The translations under genes were made by a program, and so were the position numbers. Below, piece by piece: positions 18,684 to 26,423 of a stretch of DNA of 64,000 nucleotides. Numbering within the stretch: the first letter of the stretch is position 1; each line of letters begins with the position of its first letter. Under the pieces are notes generated by a model, which worked only from the letters and a program-made list of their open reading frames with translations, was not told where the DNA came from and did no database searches. The stretch comes from Candidatus Rokuibacteriota bacterium. GTDB taxonomy: Bacteria > Methylomirabilota > Methylomirabilia > Rokubacteriales > CSP1-6. The stretch spans positions 1 to 64,000 of the forward strand of contig QHSP01000050.1 in assembly GCA_003220495.1 (NCBI GenBank), read 5' to 3'.

Positions 18684-18712
18684 TATATACCACGCGACCC
18701 ACCCTCGGGCAA
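18684..18712 (-). promoter_or_regulatory. Sigma-70 type promoter of the rpsU-mutS2-dnaG-rpoD cluster
   Basis: On the minus strand TTGCCC (18707-18712) is separated by exactly 17 bases from TATATA (18684-18689), giving a near-consensus promoter about 40 bases upstream of the rpsU GTG. The leader between them contains no strong hairpin. Confidence 0.7.
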
Positions 18713-18814
18713 TCGAGGGCCATCGAGTAGACTGGGGCGACTCACGCGCCGGCCGAGGAGAGCTTCGCCCTGACCACCACCAGCGTCCTGCCGCTCTACA
18801 CGGTCCTCCCCTTC

Positions 18815-20014
18815 GTGGCCATGCTCCTGGCGATCACCGTGTTCCCGCTCTGGGTCCCGCGCTGGTGGGAGTCGAACCGCAACAAGCTGGTGGTCTCGCT
18901 CCTTCTGGGACTGCCGATCGTCACCCTGTACGCGGCTCGCCGGCCCGGAGCCCTCCTGTCGATGGCCGAGGAGTACGTCTCGTTCATCGTTCTCCTCGCC
19001 GGCCTCTTCGTGATCTCGGGCGGCATCGTCCTGCGGGGTGATCTCGCGGCGACCCCACTCACGAATACGGGGTTTCTCGCGCTCGGGTCGGTGCTGGCCT
19101 CCTTCGTTGGCACCACAGGGGCCTCGATGCTCCTGATCCGACCGCTGTTGCAGACCAATCGCGAGCGCACACACGTCCAACACACGATCCTCTTCTTCAT
19201 CTTTCTGGTGTCCAACATCGGCGGCCTGCTGACGCCGCTCGGCGATCCGCCGCTCTTCCTCGGATACCTGCAAGGCGTGCCCTTCACCTGGACCTTCCGT
19301 CTCTGGACACACTGGGGACTTCAAATCTCCGTGCTGCTGGCGCTCTATTTCGTCTGGGACACACGCGCGTACACGCAGGAGCCGATCGCGGCCCGGCGCC
19401 GTGATCGCGCTCAGATCGAGCCACTTCGCCTGCGCGGATCGTCGAACATCGTCTGGCTCGGCCTCGTCGTCTTCGCGGTCGCGTTCCTCCACGCGCCCTG
19501 GCGTGAGGCCGCGATCGTGGCGCTCGGCGGGCTCTCGCTTTGGCGGACGCCGCGCGCGTTGCGTCGCGCCAACGGCTTCACCGCTTATCCGATTGTGGAG
19601 GTTGCCGTGCTGTTCGCGGGGATCTTCCTCACGATGATCCCGGCGCTCGAGCTGTTGCGGCTGCGCGGCGGAGAGCTCGGCGTGCGCGAGCCGTGGCACT
19701 TCTTCTGGGCGTCGGGACTCCTCTCGTCGTTTCTCGACAACGCGCCGACCTACCTGACGTTCCTGGCGCTCGGGCAGGGGCTCGGTCTGGCGCGCGAAGT
19801 CGTGGACGTCCCGCACGCGATCCTGGCGGCGATCAGCGTCGGCGCCGTCTCGATGGGCGCCAACAGCTATATCGGCAACGCGCCGAACTTCATGGTGAAG
19901 TCGATCGCCGAGGAGCAGGGAGTGAAGATGCCGAGCTTCCTCGGGTACATGGTCTACAGCGGCGTGATTCTGTTGCCGCTGTTCGTGATCGTCACCGTCC
20001 TGTTCTTCGTGTGA
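18815..20014 (+). CDS. Na+/H+ antiporter-like permease (ion transporter superfamily)
   Basis: The protein, about 399 residues from the GTG used here, has ten or so hydrophobic segments. Ion-transporter motifs include FVGTTGASMLLIRPLLQTN near 92, NIGGLLTPLGDPPLFLGYL near 137, and a repeat-like second half with FLDNAPTYLTFLALGQG and SVGAVSMGANSYIGNAPN. This matches the NhaD/CitMHS-like antiporters, whose substrate here is inferred. The real start may be a CTG at 18770: it has a GAGGAG site nine bases upstream and extends the first helix by LTTTSVLPLYTVLPF, while no ATG/GTG/TTG lies between it and the upstream stop. It is monocistronic and convergent with pth. Confidence 0.85.
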   Translation: MAMLLAITVFPLWVPRWWESNRNKLVVSLLLGLPIVTLYAARRPGALLSMAEEYVSFIVLLAGLFVISGGIVLRGDLAATPLTNTGFLALGSVLASFVGTTGASMLLIRPLLQTNRERTHVQHTILFFIFLVSNIGGLLTPLGDPPLFLGYLQGVPFTWTFRLWTHWGLQISVLLALYFVWDTRAYTQEPIAARRRDRAQIEPLRLRGSSNIVWLGLVVFAVAFLHAPWREAAIVALGGLSLWRTPRALRRANGFTAYPIVEVAVLFAGIFLTMIPALELLRLRGGELGVREPWHFFWASGLLSSFLDNAPTYLTFLALGQGLGLAREVVDVPHAILAAISVGAVSMGANSYIGNAPNFMVKSIAEEQGVKMPSFLGYMVYSGVILLPLFVIVTVLFFV

Positions 20015-20041
20015 TCGGCGCGGCGGCTGGCCCGAGTTCCT

Positions 20042-20067
20042 GGCTGGCCGCTGACCCGCGGCTAGCC
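20042..20067. terminator. Bidirectional hairpin between convergent genes
   Basis: GGCTGGCCGC pairs with GCGGCTAGCC across a 6-base loop, with one mismatch. It lies 27 bases after the antiporter-like stop and overlaps the pth stop codon, so it may end both transcripts. No U-tract is present. Confidence 0.4.
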
Positions 20068-20610
20068 GAGCAGGGTGAGGACTTTGTCGACCGCTTCCGC
20101 GACCGCGGCGTCGACGGCCGGCAGCTCGTCGCGCTCGAACGAGGTCAGCACGTGGTCGGGGACGTCACCCTTGTGGTCGGGGCGGCCGATTCCGACCTTG
20201 ATGCGCTTGATCTCCTGCGTGCCGAGCGCGTCGATCACGGATCGCACGCCGTTGTGGCCGCCGTGGCTACCCTTCATGCGCAGGCGTACGGTCCCCAGGG
20301 GTAGGTCGATGTCGTCATAGACGAGGATCAGGTCAGCCGGACCGGCCTCCGCGCGGCGCAGCGCCGTCGCGACGACCGGTCCGCTCTCGTTCATGAACGC
20401 GAGCGGCTTGACGAGGCGAACCTCTTCGCCCCGCCAGCGTCCGCGGGCCACGATCGTGGCGCCGTCGCGCCGCCATGACCCGCGGACCGTTTTGGCGAGG
20501 ACGTCGAGAACGCGTTGGCCCACGTTGTGGCGCGTGTCCTGGTACTCCGGCCCCGGATTCCCAAGCCCCACGACCACTCGGCCGGCTCCCCGGCCTTCCG
20601 CGTGGGCCAC
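20062..20610 (-). CDS. pth: Peptidyl-tRNA hydrolase
   Basis: This 182-residue enzyme recycles peptidyl-tRNA released from stalled ribosomes. The active-site pattern is present: GLGNPGPEYQDTRHNVG with the catalytic His28 and Asn18, FMNESG, YDDIDLP with its Asp, and KGSHGGHNGV. GTG at 20610 is used; an 8-residue charged leader precedes the core. It follows rplY by 15 bases, the usual rplY-pth pairing, and prs lies upstream of both. Confidence 0.97.
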   Translation of the reverse strand: MAHAEGRGAGRVVVGLGNPGPEYQDTRHNVGQRVLDVLAKTVRGSWRRDGATIVARGRWRGEEVRLVKPLAFMNESGPVVATALRRAEAGPADLILVYDDIDLPLGTVRLRMKGSHGGHNGVRSVIDALGTQEIKRIKVGIGRPDHKGDVPDHVLTSFERDELPAVDAAVAEAVDKVLTLLG

Positions 20611-20625
20611 GCGATTGGCGCTCTG

Positions 20626-21357
20626 TTACTTGTCCTTCTCGGACTTCTCCGCGCGCGCGGGCCGCGCCGGCTTCTTGCCGTCGTCGGCCGCCGCCGCTTC
20701 TTCGCCTTCCTTGGGCTTGCGCTCGGTGAGGACCTCCGGCTCGGTGACCGCCGCCGCTGCCGGCGCCGCCACCGCCACCACTTCCTCCGCCATCGGCGGA
20801 GCCACGGTCGCGACCGCCTGACCCGGGTCGTTCACGATCCGCACGCCCGCCGGCGCGCGCAGCTCGGCCACCGTCAGGACGTCGCCGATCATGAGGGCAC
20901 TGACGTCGGCATCGATCCGCTCGGGGATCGCGGTCGGCACGCACGACACGGTCAGCTCGTGGAGCACGAGGTTCAGGATGCCCTTCTGCTCCTTCACGCC
21001 CGCGGCCTCGCCGATGGCGCGCACCGCCACCTGCACGGTGATCGCGCGGTCCACGGCCACCTCTTGCAGGTCGACGTGCAAGAGCAGCTCGGTGACGGGA
21101 TCGAATTGCAGGTCGCGGATGATCGCCAGCCGCGTGCCGTTGCCATGGTCACCGTCGAACCGGAGGGTGAGCAGCTGGGTCGTGCCCTCGTGGCCGTGGA
21201 TCATCCGCAGCACGGCTTTGGGATCCACCGTGACCGACTCGGCCTTCTTGCCGTCGTAGAGGACGGCGGGAACGGCGCCCTCGCGGCGCAGGCGCTTGGC
21301 GAAACTCTTGCCGCTTCCGTCGCGCCGCCTGATCGTCAGCTCTTGCATCGTCGCCAT
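20626..21357 (-). CDS. rplY: 50S ribosomal protein bL25 (Ctc family)
   Basis: The 243-residue protein has an N-terminal 5S-rRNA-binding bL25 domain (about 5-95, with GAVPAVLYDGKK and LHVDLQEV) and the C-terminal TL5/Ctc beta domain (about 100-190). A low-complexity tail rich in Ala, Glu and Lys (from about 195) carries RKPKEGEEAAA. The long form is typical of Ctc-type bL25. It sits between prs and pth, a common arrangement. Confidence 0.96.
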   Translation of the reverse strand: MATMQELTIRRRDGSGKSFAKRLRREGAVPAVLYDGKKAESVTVDPKAVLRMIHGHEGTTQLLTLRFDGDHGNGTRLAIIRDLQFDPVTELLLHVDLQEVAVDRAITVQVAVRAIGEAAGVKEQKGILNLVLHELTVSCVPTAIPERIDADVSALMIGDVLTVAELRAPAGVRIVNDPGQAVATVAPPMAEEVVAVAAPAAAAVTEPEVLTERKPKEGEEAAAADDGKKPARPARAEKSEKDK

Positions 21358-21381
21358 GACTTGAAGCTCCTTGCCGTCGAG

Positions 21382-22326
21382 TTACGCGAACAGTGTCGAG
21401 ACGGATTCTTCGTCGTGAATGCGCCGGATCGCCTCGCCCAGGAGCGGCGCGACCGAGAGCACCGTGATGCGCGCCGCCGCGCGCTTGGCGTCGCTCAGCG
21501 GAACCGAGTTCGTGACGACGACCTCCTCGATCGGCGAGGCGGCGATGCGATCGATCGCCGGCCCCGAGAGCACCGCGTGGACGCCGCAGGCCATGATGCG
21601 CCGGGCGCCCTCGCGCTCGAGCGCCGACACCGCTTGCGTCAGGGTCCCGGCGGTGTCGACGATGTCGTCGATGACGACGGCGTCGCGTCCCTTGACGTCA
21701 CCGATGAGGTGCATCGCGACCGCCGAGTTCGGTCCCTCGCGCCGCTTGTCGATGATGGCCAGCCCGGCATCGAACCGCTTGGCCATCGCGCGCGCGCGCT
21801 CCACGCCGCCCGCGTCGGGCGCGACGATGACCGGATCGCGCAGATCTTTCTTGCGCAGGTAGTCGATCATCACGACCGGGCCGGCGAAGAGGTGGTCCAC
21901 CGGCACGCTGAAAAATCCCTGGATCTGGCCGGCGTGCAGGTCGAGCGCCAGCACGCGGTGGATCCCCGCCGCCTCGAGCAGGTCGGCCACGAGCCGCGCC
22001 GAGATCGGCACTCGCGACTGGACCTTCCGGTCCTGGCGCGCGTAGCCGTAGTAGGGGAGCACCGCCGTGATCCGGCGTGCCGACGCGCGCTTCATGGCGT
22101 CGACCATGATGAGCAGCTCCATGAGCGTATCGTTCACCGGCGGGCACGTGGGCTGGATGACGAACACGTCGGTGCCGCGCACGTTCTCGTCGACCTGCAC
22201 GTAGACTTCGCCGTCCGAGAACCGCGTGACCTCGGCGTCGGCCATCGGGACGTGCAGGTACTGCGCGATCTCCTCGGCGAGCGGTCGGTTCGCGTTGCCG
22301 GTCAGGAGCTTCAGCTCATACGCCAT
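21382..22326 (-). CDS. prs: Ribose-phosphate pyrophosphokinase
   Basis: The 314-residue enzyme makes PRPP from ribose 5-phosphate and ATP for nucleotide, His and Trp synthesis. Motifs: FSDGEVYVQVDENVRG near 41, the ATP site YYGYARQDRK near 98, DLHAGQIQGFF near 132, and the PRPP loop VVIDDIVDTAGTL near 217. ATG at 22326 (MAYELKLLTG) is the family start; the upstream in-frame extension overlaps the tRNA-Gln gene and is not real. It follows tRNA-Gln by 21 bases and precedes rplY. Confidence 0.97.
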   Translation of the reverse strand: MAYELKLLTGNANRPLAEEIAQYLHVPMADAEVTRFSDGEVYVQVDENVRGTDVFVIQPTCPPVNDTLMELLIMVDAMKRASARRITAVLPYYGYARQDRKVQSRVPISARLVADLLEAAGIHRVLALDLHAGQIQGFFSVPVDHLFAGPVVMIDYLRKKDLRDPVIVAPDAGGVERARAMAKRFDAGLAIIDKRREGPNSAVAMHLIGDVKGRDAVVIDDIVDTAGTLTQAVSALEREGARRIMACGVHAVLSGPAIDRIAASPIEEVVVTNSVPLSDAKRAAARITVLSVAPLLGEAIRRIHDEESVSTLFA

Positions 22327-22347
22327 GGGCGCCTCGTCCTCTACGTG

Positions 22348-22422
22348 TGGTTGGGGCGGGAGGATTCGAACCTCCGAATACGGGATCCAAAGTCCCGCGC
22401 CTTGCCGCTTGGCCACGCCCCA
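22348..22422 (-). tRNA. tRNA-Gln (UUG)
   Basis: A 75-base cloverleaf on the minus strand has acceptor TGGGGCG pairing with CGCCCCA, discriminator A, an encoded CCA, anticodon loop CTTTGGA with TTG, and T arm GGTTCGAATCC. It lies immediately upstream of prs and downstream of ispE, in line with the common ispE-tRNA-Gln-prs order. Confidence 0.96.
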
Positions 22423-22446
22423 TCGTGTTCGCTTCCCTCATTGTAG

Positions 22447-22480
22447 GCGCGCCTCGGCCGGCGGGACCCCAGCCCCGCGG
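22447..22480 (+). repeat. Dispersed palindromic repeat, copy 2
   Basis: GCGCGCCTCGGCCGGCGGGA followed by CCCCAGCCCCGCGG in the spacer between tRNA-Gln and ispE. It matches the copies at 11219-11260 and 50962-50992 (which read on the minus strand) over about 30 bases with one or two changes. Confidence 0.5.
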
Positions 22481-22508
22481 CGGCCTGCCGCGCGCACTAT
22501 CGTGGGCC

Positions 22509-23417
22509 TCAGCGCATGCGGATCGCGGGGCCGCGCAGCGCCCGGACCGCCCAGCATCCCCAGCGCGCGCGCGTGACCCGAGCGCGGATCTGCCGCGCGT
22601 GGTCGTACGAGCGCGCAATGCCGAACACCGTGAGCCCGCTCCCCGACATCGCCGCCCCCAGCGCACCCGCGGCGAGGAGCGCCGCCTCCATCTGCTCCAC
22701 CTCACGGTACCGCGCACTCGCGACGCGTTCCAGCGTGTTGCCGAGGGTGGCCGCCACCCGACCCGGCTGCCGGCTCCGGAGCGCCGTGGCCATCCCCCGC
22801 GCTCGGGCCCCGTCAGAATACATCGTGGCCAGGACCCCTCCGTAAATCTCCCCCGTGCTCGCCGCCACGCCCGGATTCACGAGCACGAGCGACAGCGCCG
22901 AGCACGCCAGGGGCTCGAGCCGCTCGCCGCGTCCGGTCGCCAGCACGGCACCGCCGTGCAGGAAGAATGGGACGTCCATCCCCAGCGTCACCGCCGCGTC
23001 GGCCAGTCGCGCTGTCGACCACCCGAGCCCCCACAGCCGATTCAATCCCACGAGCACGGCCGCGGCGTCCGTCGATCCGCCCCCGAGGCCGGCCGCGACC
23101 GGAATCCGCTTGTCCAACGTGATCCGCGCCCCAAAGCTCACCCCGGCCATCTCGCGGAGCGTCAGCGCTGCCTTGAGCGCCAGGTTGGTCCCGTCCGTCG
23201 GAACGTCTGAAGCGGTGGTAAGGAGCTCCAGAACGTTCGCGTCCTCGAGCACCAGCCGGTCTGACAGATCCACGGCCTGCATGACCGTGGCGATTTCGTG
23301 GTAACCGTCGTCCCGCCGCCCAAGCACCTCGAGCGCGAGGTTGATCTTGCACGCTGCGCTGAGCGCGAGGCGACGGGGCTTCCCCGACCGCTTCGACAAG
23401 ACAACGAACCATAGCAC
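22509..23417 (-). CDS. ispE: 4-diphosphocytidyl-2-C-methyl-D-erythritol kinase
   Basis: This 302-residue GHMP kinase phosphorylates CDP-ME in the MEP isoprenoid pathway. It has the family N-terminus SAACKINLALEVLGRRDDGYHE, the ATP loop PVAAGLGGGSTDAAAVL near 108, and the C-terminal MSGSGLTVFG motif. The GTG start gives a short extra leader (LWFVVLSKRSGKPRR); a TTG at 23399 is an alternative, but neither has a strong ribosome site. It follows the LolB-like lipoprotein gene by 16 bases and precedes tRNA-Gln and prs. Confidence 0.94.
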   Translation of the reverse strand: MLWFVVLSKRSGKPRRLALSAACKINLALEVLGRRDDGYHEIATVMQAVDLSDRLVLEDANVLELLTTASDVPTDGTNLALKAALTLREMAGVSFGARITLDKRIPVAAGLGGGSTDAAAVLVGLNRLWGLGWSTARLADAAVTLGMDVPFFLHGGAVLATGRGERLEPLACSALSLVLVNPGVAASTGEIYGGVLATMYSDGARARGMATALRSRQPGRVAATLGNTLERVASARYREVEQMEAALLAAGALGAAMSGSGLTVFGIARSYDHARQIRARVTRARWGCWAVRALRGPAIRMR

Positions 23418-23433
23418 GGGCCCGGGGGACCTT

Positions 23434-24234
23434 TCAACGGATGGGCTGTGTTTTCGCCCCTTTCGGGATCGTCAGGGTGAAGCGCTCCTCGTCGATCTCT
23501 TCGCCCTCGACCAGGTTCCGGTAGGTGACGGACCCGGTGACATACGACATGGCCGCGTCGAGGTCGAAGCCCTCCAGCGCCCCGGCCCCGTCGCGCCGAT
23601 ACTTGATCAGCGCGTTGAACCGGCTCCCGAAGATCTGCCGCTGCTGGATCACGCCGGTCCCGAGGTCGAGCCACACGCGCTGGCGCCTACCCGCCCCGTC
23701 CACCAGATTCAGTGACGGTCCCGTGGCGTCTGGAGCGAGTACCTCTGCGCTTCGGAGGTCGCGTGGCCCGGCGAAGCGGCCGGCCAGCGCCGAGACGAGG
23801 TCGTCGGAGTCCAGAGGCAGGCGAAGAACCTTTGAGATCGTCTCAGCGTCGGCCGGCCCCACATGGGCCTCGTTCTTCAGCGCGTTGTAGGCGCTGATCT
23901 GTCCATCACGGACGGCGACGACCATGAGCGGCGGGCCAAACGGCGAGAGCGCCTCCAGGCGGACCGAGCTGGGCGCCTTGATCAACAGAACCCCCTGCAG
24001 GCGCTGGCGCTCACCGCCCTTCGTCAGCGAGACGTCGGCGAGAGCACGCATGCTGGTGAACTCGCTGTAGCGCTCGGCGAGCAGGGCGAGCGCTCGCCGG
24101 GCGTCGTCGCTTATCGGTTCCCGAGGGGGTGCGGTGGCGCAGGCGGCGACCAGCGCCACCTGCAGCCAGAGCAGGAGACTACTGAGAGGCCTTCGGGCCA
24201 CCCTTGACCCGGCGCTGGCGATCCTTGAGGTCAT
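23434..24234 (-). CDS. LolB/DUF4292-like outer membrane lipoprotein
   Basis: The 266-residue protein has a signal peptide with lipobox LVAAC near residue 32, then a LolA/LolB-like beta-barrel half: EFTSMRALADVSLTK, a RLEALSPFGPPLMVV strand pair and a RYDQP-like end region with LTIPKGAKTQPIR. It probably handles lipoprotein or lipid insertion at the outer membrane. The ATG at 24234 lies inside the upstream TPR gene (56-base overlap) but has an AGAAGG site; GTG 24201 is an alternative with less overlap. The order TPR lipoprotein, LolB-like, ispE matches the frequent lolB-ispE-prs arrangement. Confidence 0.75.
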   Translation of the reverse strand: MTSRIASAGSRVARRPLSSLLLWLQVALVAACATAPPREPISDDARRALALLAERYSEFTSMRALADVSLTKGGERQRLQGVLLIKAPSSVRLEALSPFGPPLMVVAVRDGQISAYNALKNEAHVGPADAETISKVLRLPLDSDDLVSALAGRFAGPRDLRSAEVLAPDATGPSLNLVDGAGRRQRVWLDLGTGVIQQRQIFGSRFNALIKYRRDGAGALEGFDLDAAMSYVTGSVTYRNLVEGEEIDEERFTLTIPKGAKTQPIR

Positions 24235-26350
24235 TGACCTTCTTCTTGACCCCGTCGGCGGCCGGGTCGAGCTGGAGGACCTTTTCCCACGCGGCCAGGG
24301 CGTCCTCGTCGAGGCCGTTCTTGACCAGCGCGTCGCCGAGGTGCTCGTAGATCACGGGATCCGGCTCCTTCGTCTTGATGACGGCGCGCTTGAGCTCCTT
24401 CAACGCCTCCGGATACTTGCCTTGCTGGTAGTACGCCCAGCCGAGACTGTCGATGAAGTAGCCGTTCTCGGGCTCGAGGTCGAGCGCCTTGCCGATCAGC
24501 TTGATCGCCTCTTCCAGGTTTTGGCCGCGCTCGGCGTACATGTAGCCGACGTAGTTGTACGCCTCGGCGTTCTTGGGATCGAGCGCGATCACGCGGTGGA
24601 AGGACTTGACCGCGTCGTCGAATCGCGATTGCTTCTCGTAGACGACTCCGAGCTGAAAGTGCAGGTCTTTCTGCTTGTCGTCGAGGCCCAGGCCTTCCTG
24701 GAGCGTCTCGGCCGCCCGGTCATACTCCTTGGCCCGGTAGTAGGCGGTGCCGAGATAGAGGAACAGCTCGGGCCGCTTGGGCTCCATGTTGACGGCTTCA
24801 CGCAGGGTCGAGATCGCCTCGTCGTAGCGCTTGGCCCGACCGTAGAGGAACCCGAGCTGGACTCGCGCGTCGATGGACCGCGGGTCGGCTCTCAGGATCC
24901 GCTCGAGCTCGCCCTTCGCCTCGGCGTCCCGCCCCGCGTCCATGTACGTGGTGGCGAGGAAGTAGCGGGCCCGGATATTCGCGGGCTCGAGCGCCACGAC
25001 GCGCCGAAACGCCTCGATGGCCTTGTCCCACATCTTTTGCTCGTAATAGACGGCGCCCAGCTTCATCCACGCGCGCGGATTCTGCGGCGTGGCCTCGGCG
25101 ACCCCTTCGAGCTCGGTCTGGGCCTCGGGCAGGCGCCCGAGCCGGATCAGAAGGTCGGCCAGCTTGTCAGCGAACGCCGGATTGTCCGGATTGGCCTTGA
25201 CCGCGCGCCGATAGACGTCGATTGCCTCTTCGTTTTTGTGCAGCGCCTCGCCGTAGACCGCGCCGAGAGCGCTCCAGGCTCCATCATGATCGGGGTCGAG
25301 CTCTACGGCCGCGGTGAGACGCGCGATCGCCTCGTCCCAGGACTCGGTCTCGATCGCAAGGCGACCGAGGAGGAACTGCGCCTGGGCCAGCCGCGGCTGC
25401 TGCTCGACCAGCCGCAAGAGCACCCCCCGCGCCTTGTCGTACGACTTCTGCTCGACGTAAATACGCGCCAACGTGAGATAGGGCTCCTCGGCGCCCGGGC
25501 TGAGCTGGATCGCGCGTTCGAGCTCGGCCTCGGCTTCGGGAATCTTCCGTTGCGTGCGCAGAAGCTCGGCCAAGGTCGTGTGGGTCGAGACCTGGTCGGG
25601 TGCGAGCTCGACGGCCCGGCGGGCCGCGGCCACGGCTTCGTCGAGGCTGTCAGCGCGCATGAGCAGTTGGGCGAGCTGGGTCCAGAGGGCAGCCGAATTC
25701 GGATCCTTCTTGATGGCGGTCCTCATGTACGGGACCGCATCCTTGAACCGACCCCCCTGCACGTACATCTGGGCGACGGTGTAGGAGTAGTACGCGTCGC
25801 TGCGGGGGTCGACGGGCACGACGCGGCGCGGGATCTCGTCGTCAGCGGTGATCGTCGGCTGCCCCGAGCTGGCGCAGCCCGCCAGCGCGGTCGCGGCGAC
25901 GATCACGGTCAGTCCCGGCCACGCCTTCGTCAACAGGCGCCGCGCCGCCGAGGCGACATCCGCGTCGGGAATGGCCGCCGTCGCTTCGTCGATCTCCCGC
26001 AACGCCCGCTGGTCGAGCGCCGGAGTAGGCCGTGCAGTCGAACGCGGAGACGAATCGGTCTCGATCGTTCCCGACACGAAGCGCAGCGACCGAACGGCGT
26101 CGAAACGTGCGCTGAGACGCCGTGTCAGCTCTTCGCTGCGGAGCGTGAGCTCGTGGAGCCAGGGCGAGTTATCGACCGCCACGGTGAGACAGCCGTCGAC
26201 GAAGCTGCGGGCCTGGGCGCGGCGAGCGGCCTCGGCCCCCACGACCTGAGGCCAGGCCCGACGGATCCGATACTCGAGTAGTCGATCTCGCAGGTTAGGG
26301 ACCGCGGTGAGCAACAGATCAGCGACGGCGCGCGGCGGTCGGCTGTCCAT
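24179..26350 (-). CDS. In-frame fusion of DciA (DUF721) to a TPR lipoprotein
   Basis: The 723-residue frame starts with a DUF721/DciA domain (about 1-100; LLEYRIRRAWPQVVGAEAAR, then VAVDNSPWLHELTLRSEEL), which in many bacteria helps load the replicative helicase. Without a stop it continues into a signal-peptide-like segment (AWPGLTVIVAATALAGC, lipobox Cys159) and about fourteen tetratricopeptide repeats ending near 715. Cytoplasmic DciA and an exported lipoprotein should not share one chain. An internal TTG at 25933 could start the lipoprotein separately, though no good ribosome site precedes it. A genuine fusion, an internal start and a lost stop codon are all possible. ATG at 26350 is clear. 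Confidence 0.85.
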   Translation of the reverse strand: MDSRPPRAVADLLLTAVPNLRDRLLEYRIRRAWPQVVGAEAARRAQARSFVDGCLTVAVDNSPWLHELTLRSEELTRRLSARFDAVRSLRFVSGTIETDSSPRSTARPTPALDQRALREIDEATAAIPDADVASAARRLLTKAWPGLTVIVAATALAGCASSGQPTITADDEIPRRVVPVDPRSDAYYSYTVAQMYVQGGRFKDAVPYMRTAIKKDPNSAALWTQLAQLLMRADSLDEAVAAARRAVELAPDQVSTHTTLAELLRTQRKIPEAEAELERAIQLSPGAEEPYLTLARIYVEQKSYDKARGVLLRLVEQQPRLAQAQFLLGRLAIETESWDEAIARLTAAVELDPDHDGAWSALGAVYGEALHKNEEAIDVYRRAVKANPDNPAFADKLADLLIRLGRLPEAQTELEGVAEATPQNPRAWMKLGAVYYEQKMWDKAIEAFRRVVALEPANIRARYFLATTYMDAGRDAEAKGELERILRADPRSIDARVQLGFLYGRAKRYDEAISTLREAVNMEPKRPELFLYLGTAYYRAKEYDRAAETLQEGLGLDDKQKDLHFQLGVVYEKQSRFDDAVKSFHRVIALDPKNAEAYNYVGYMYAERGQNLEEAIKLIGKALDLEPENGYFIDSLGWAYYQQGKYPEALKELKRAVIKTKEPDPVIYEHLGDALVKNGLDEDALAAWEKVLQLDPAADGVKKKVNDLKDRQRRVKGGPKASQ

Positions 26351-26423
26351 GCTCTCGTATCATACATCCTCGGCACCGCGGGCCGCGAGAGCGGTTGAGA
26401 ACCCTGATATAGTGGCGTCAATC

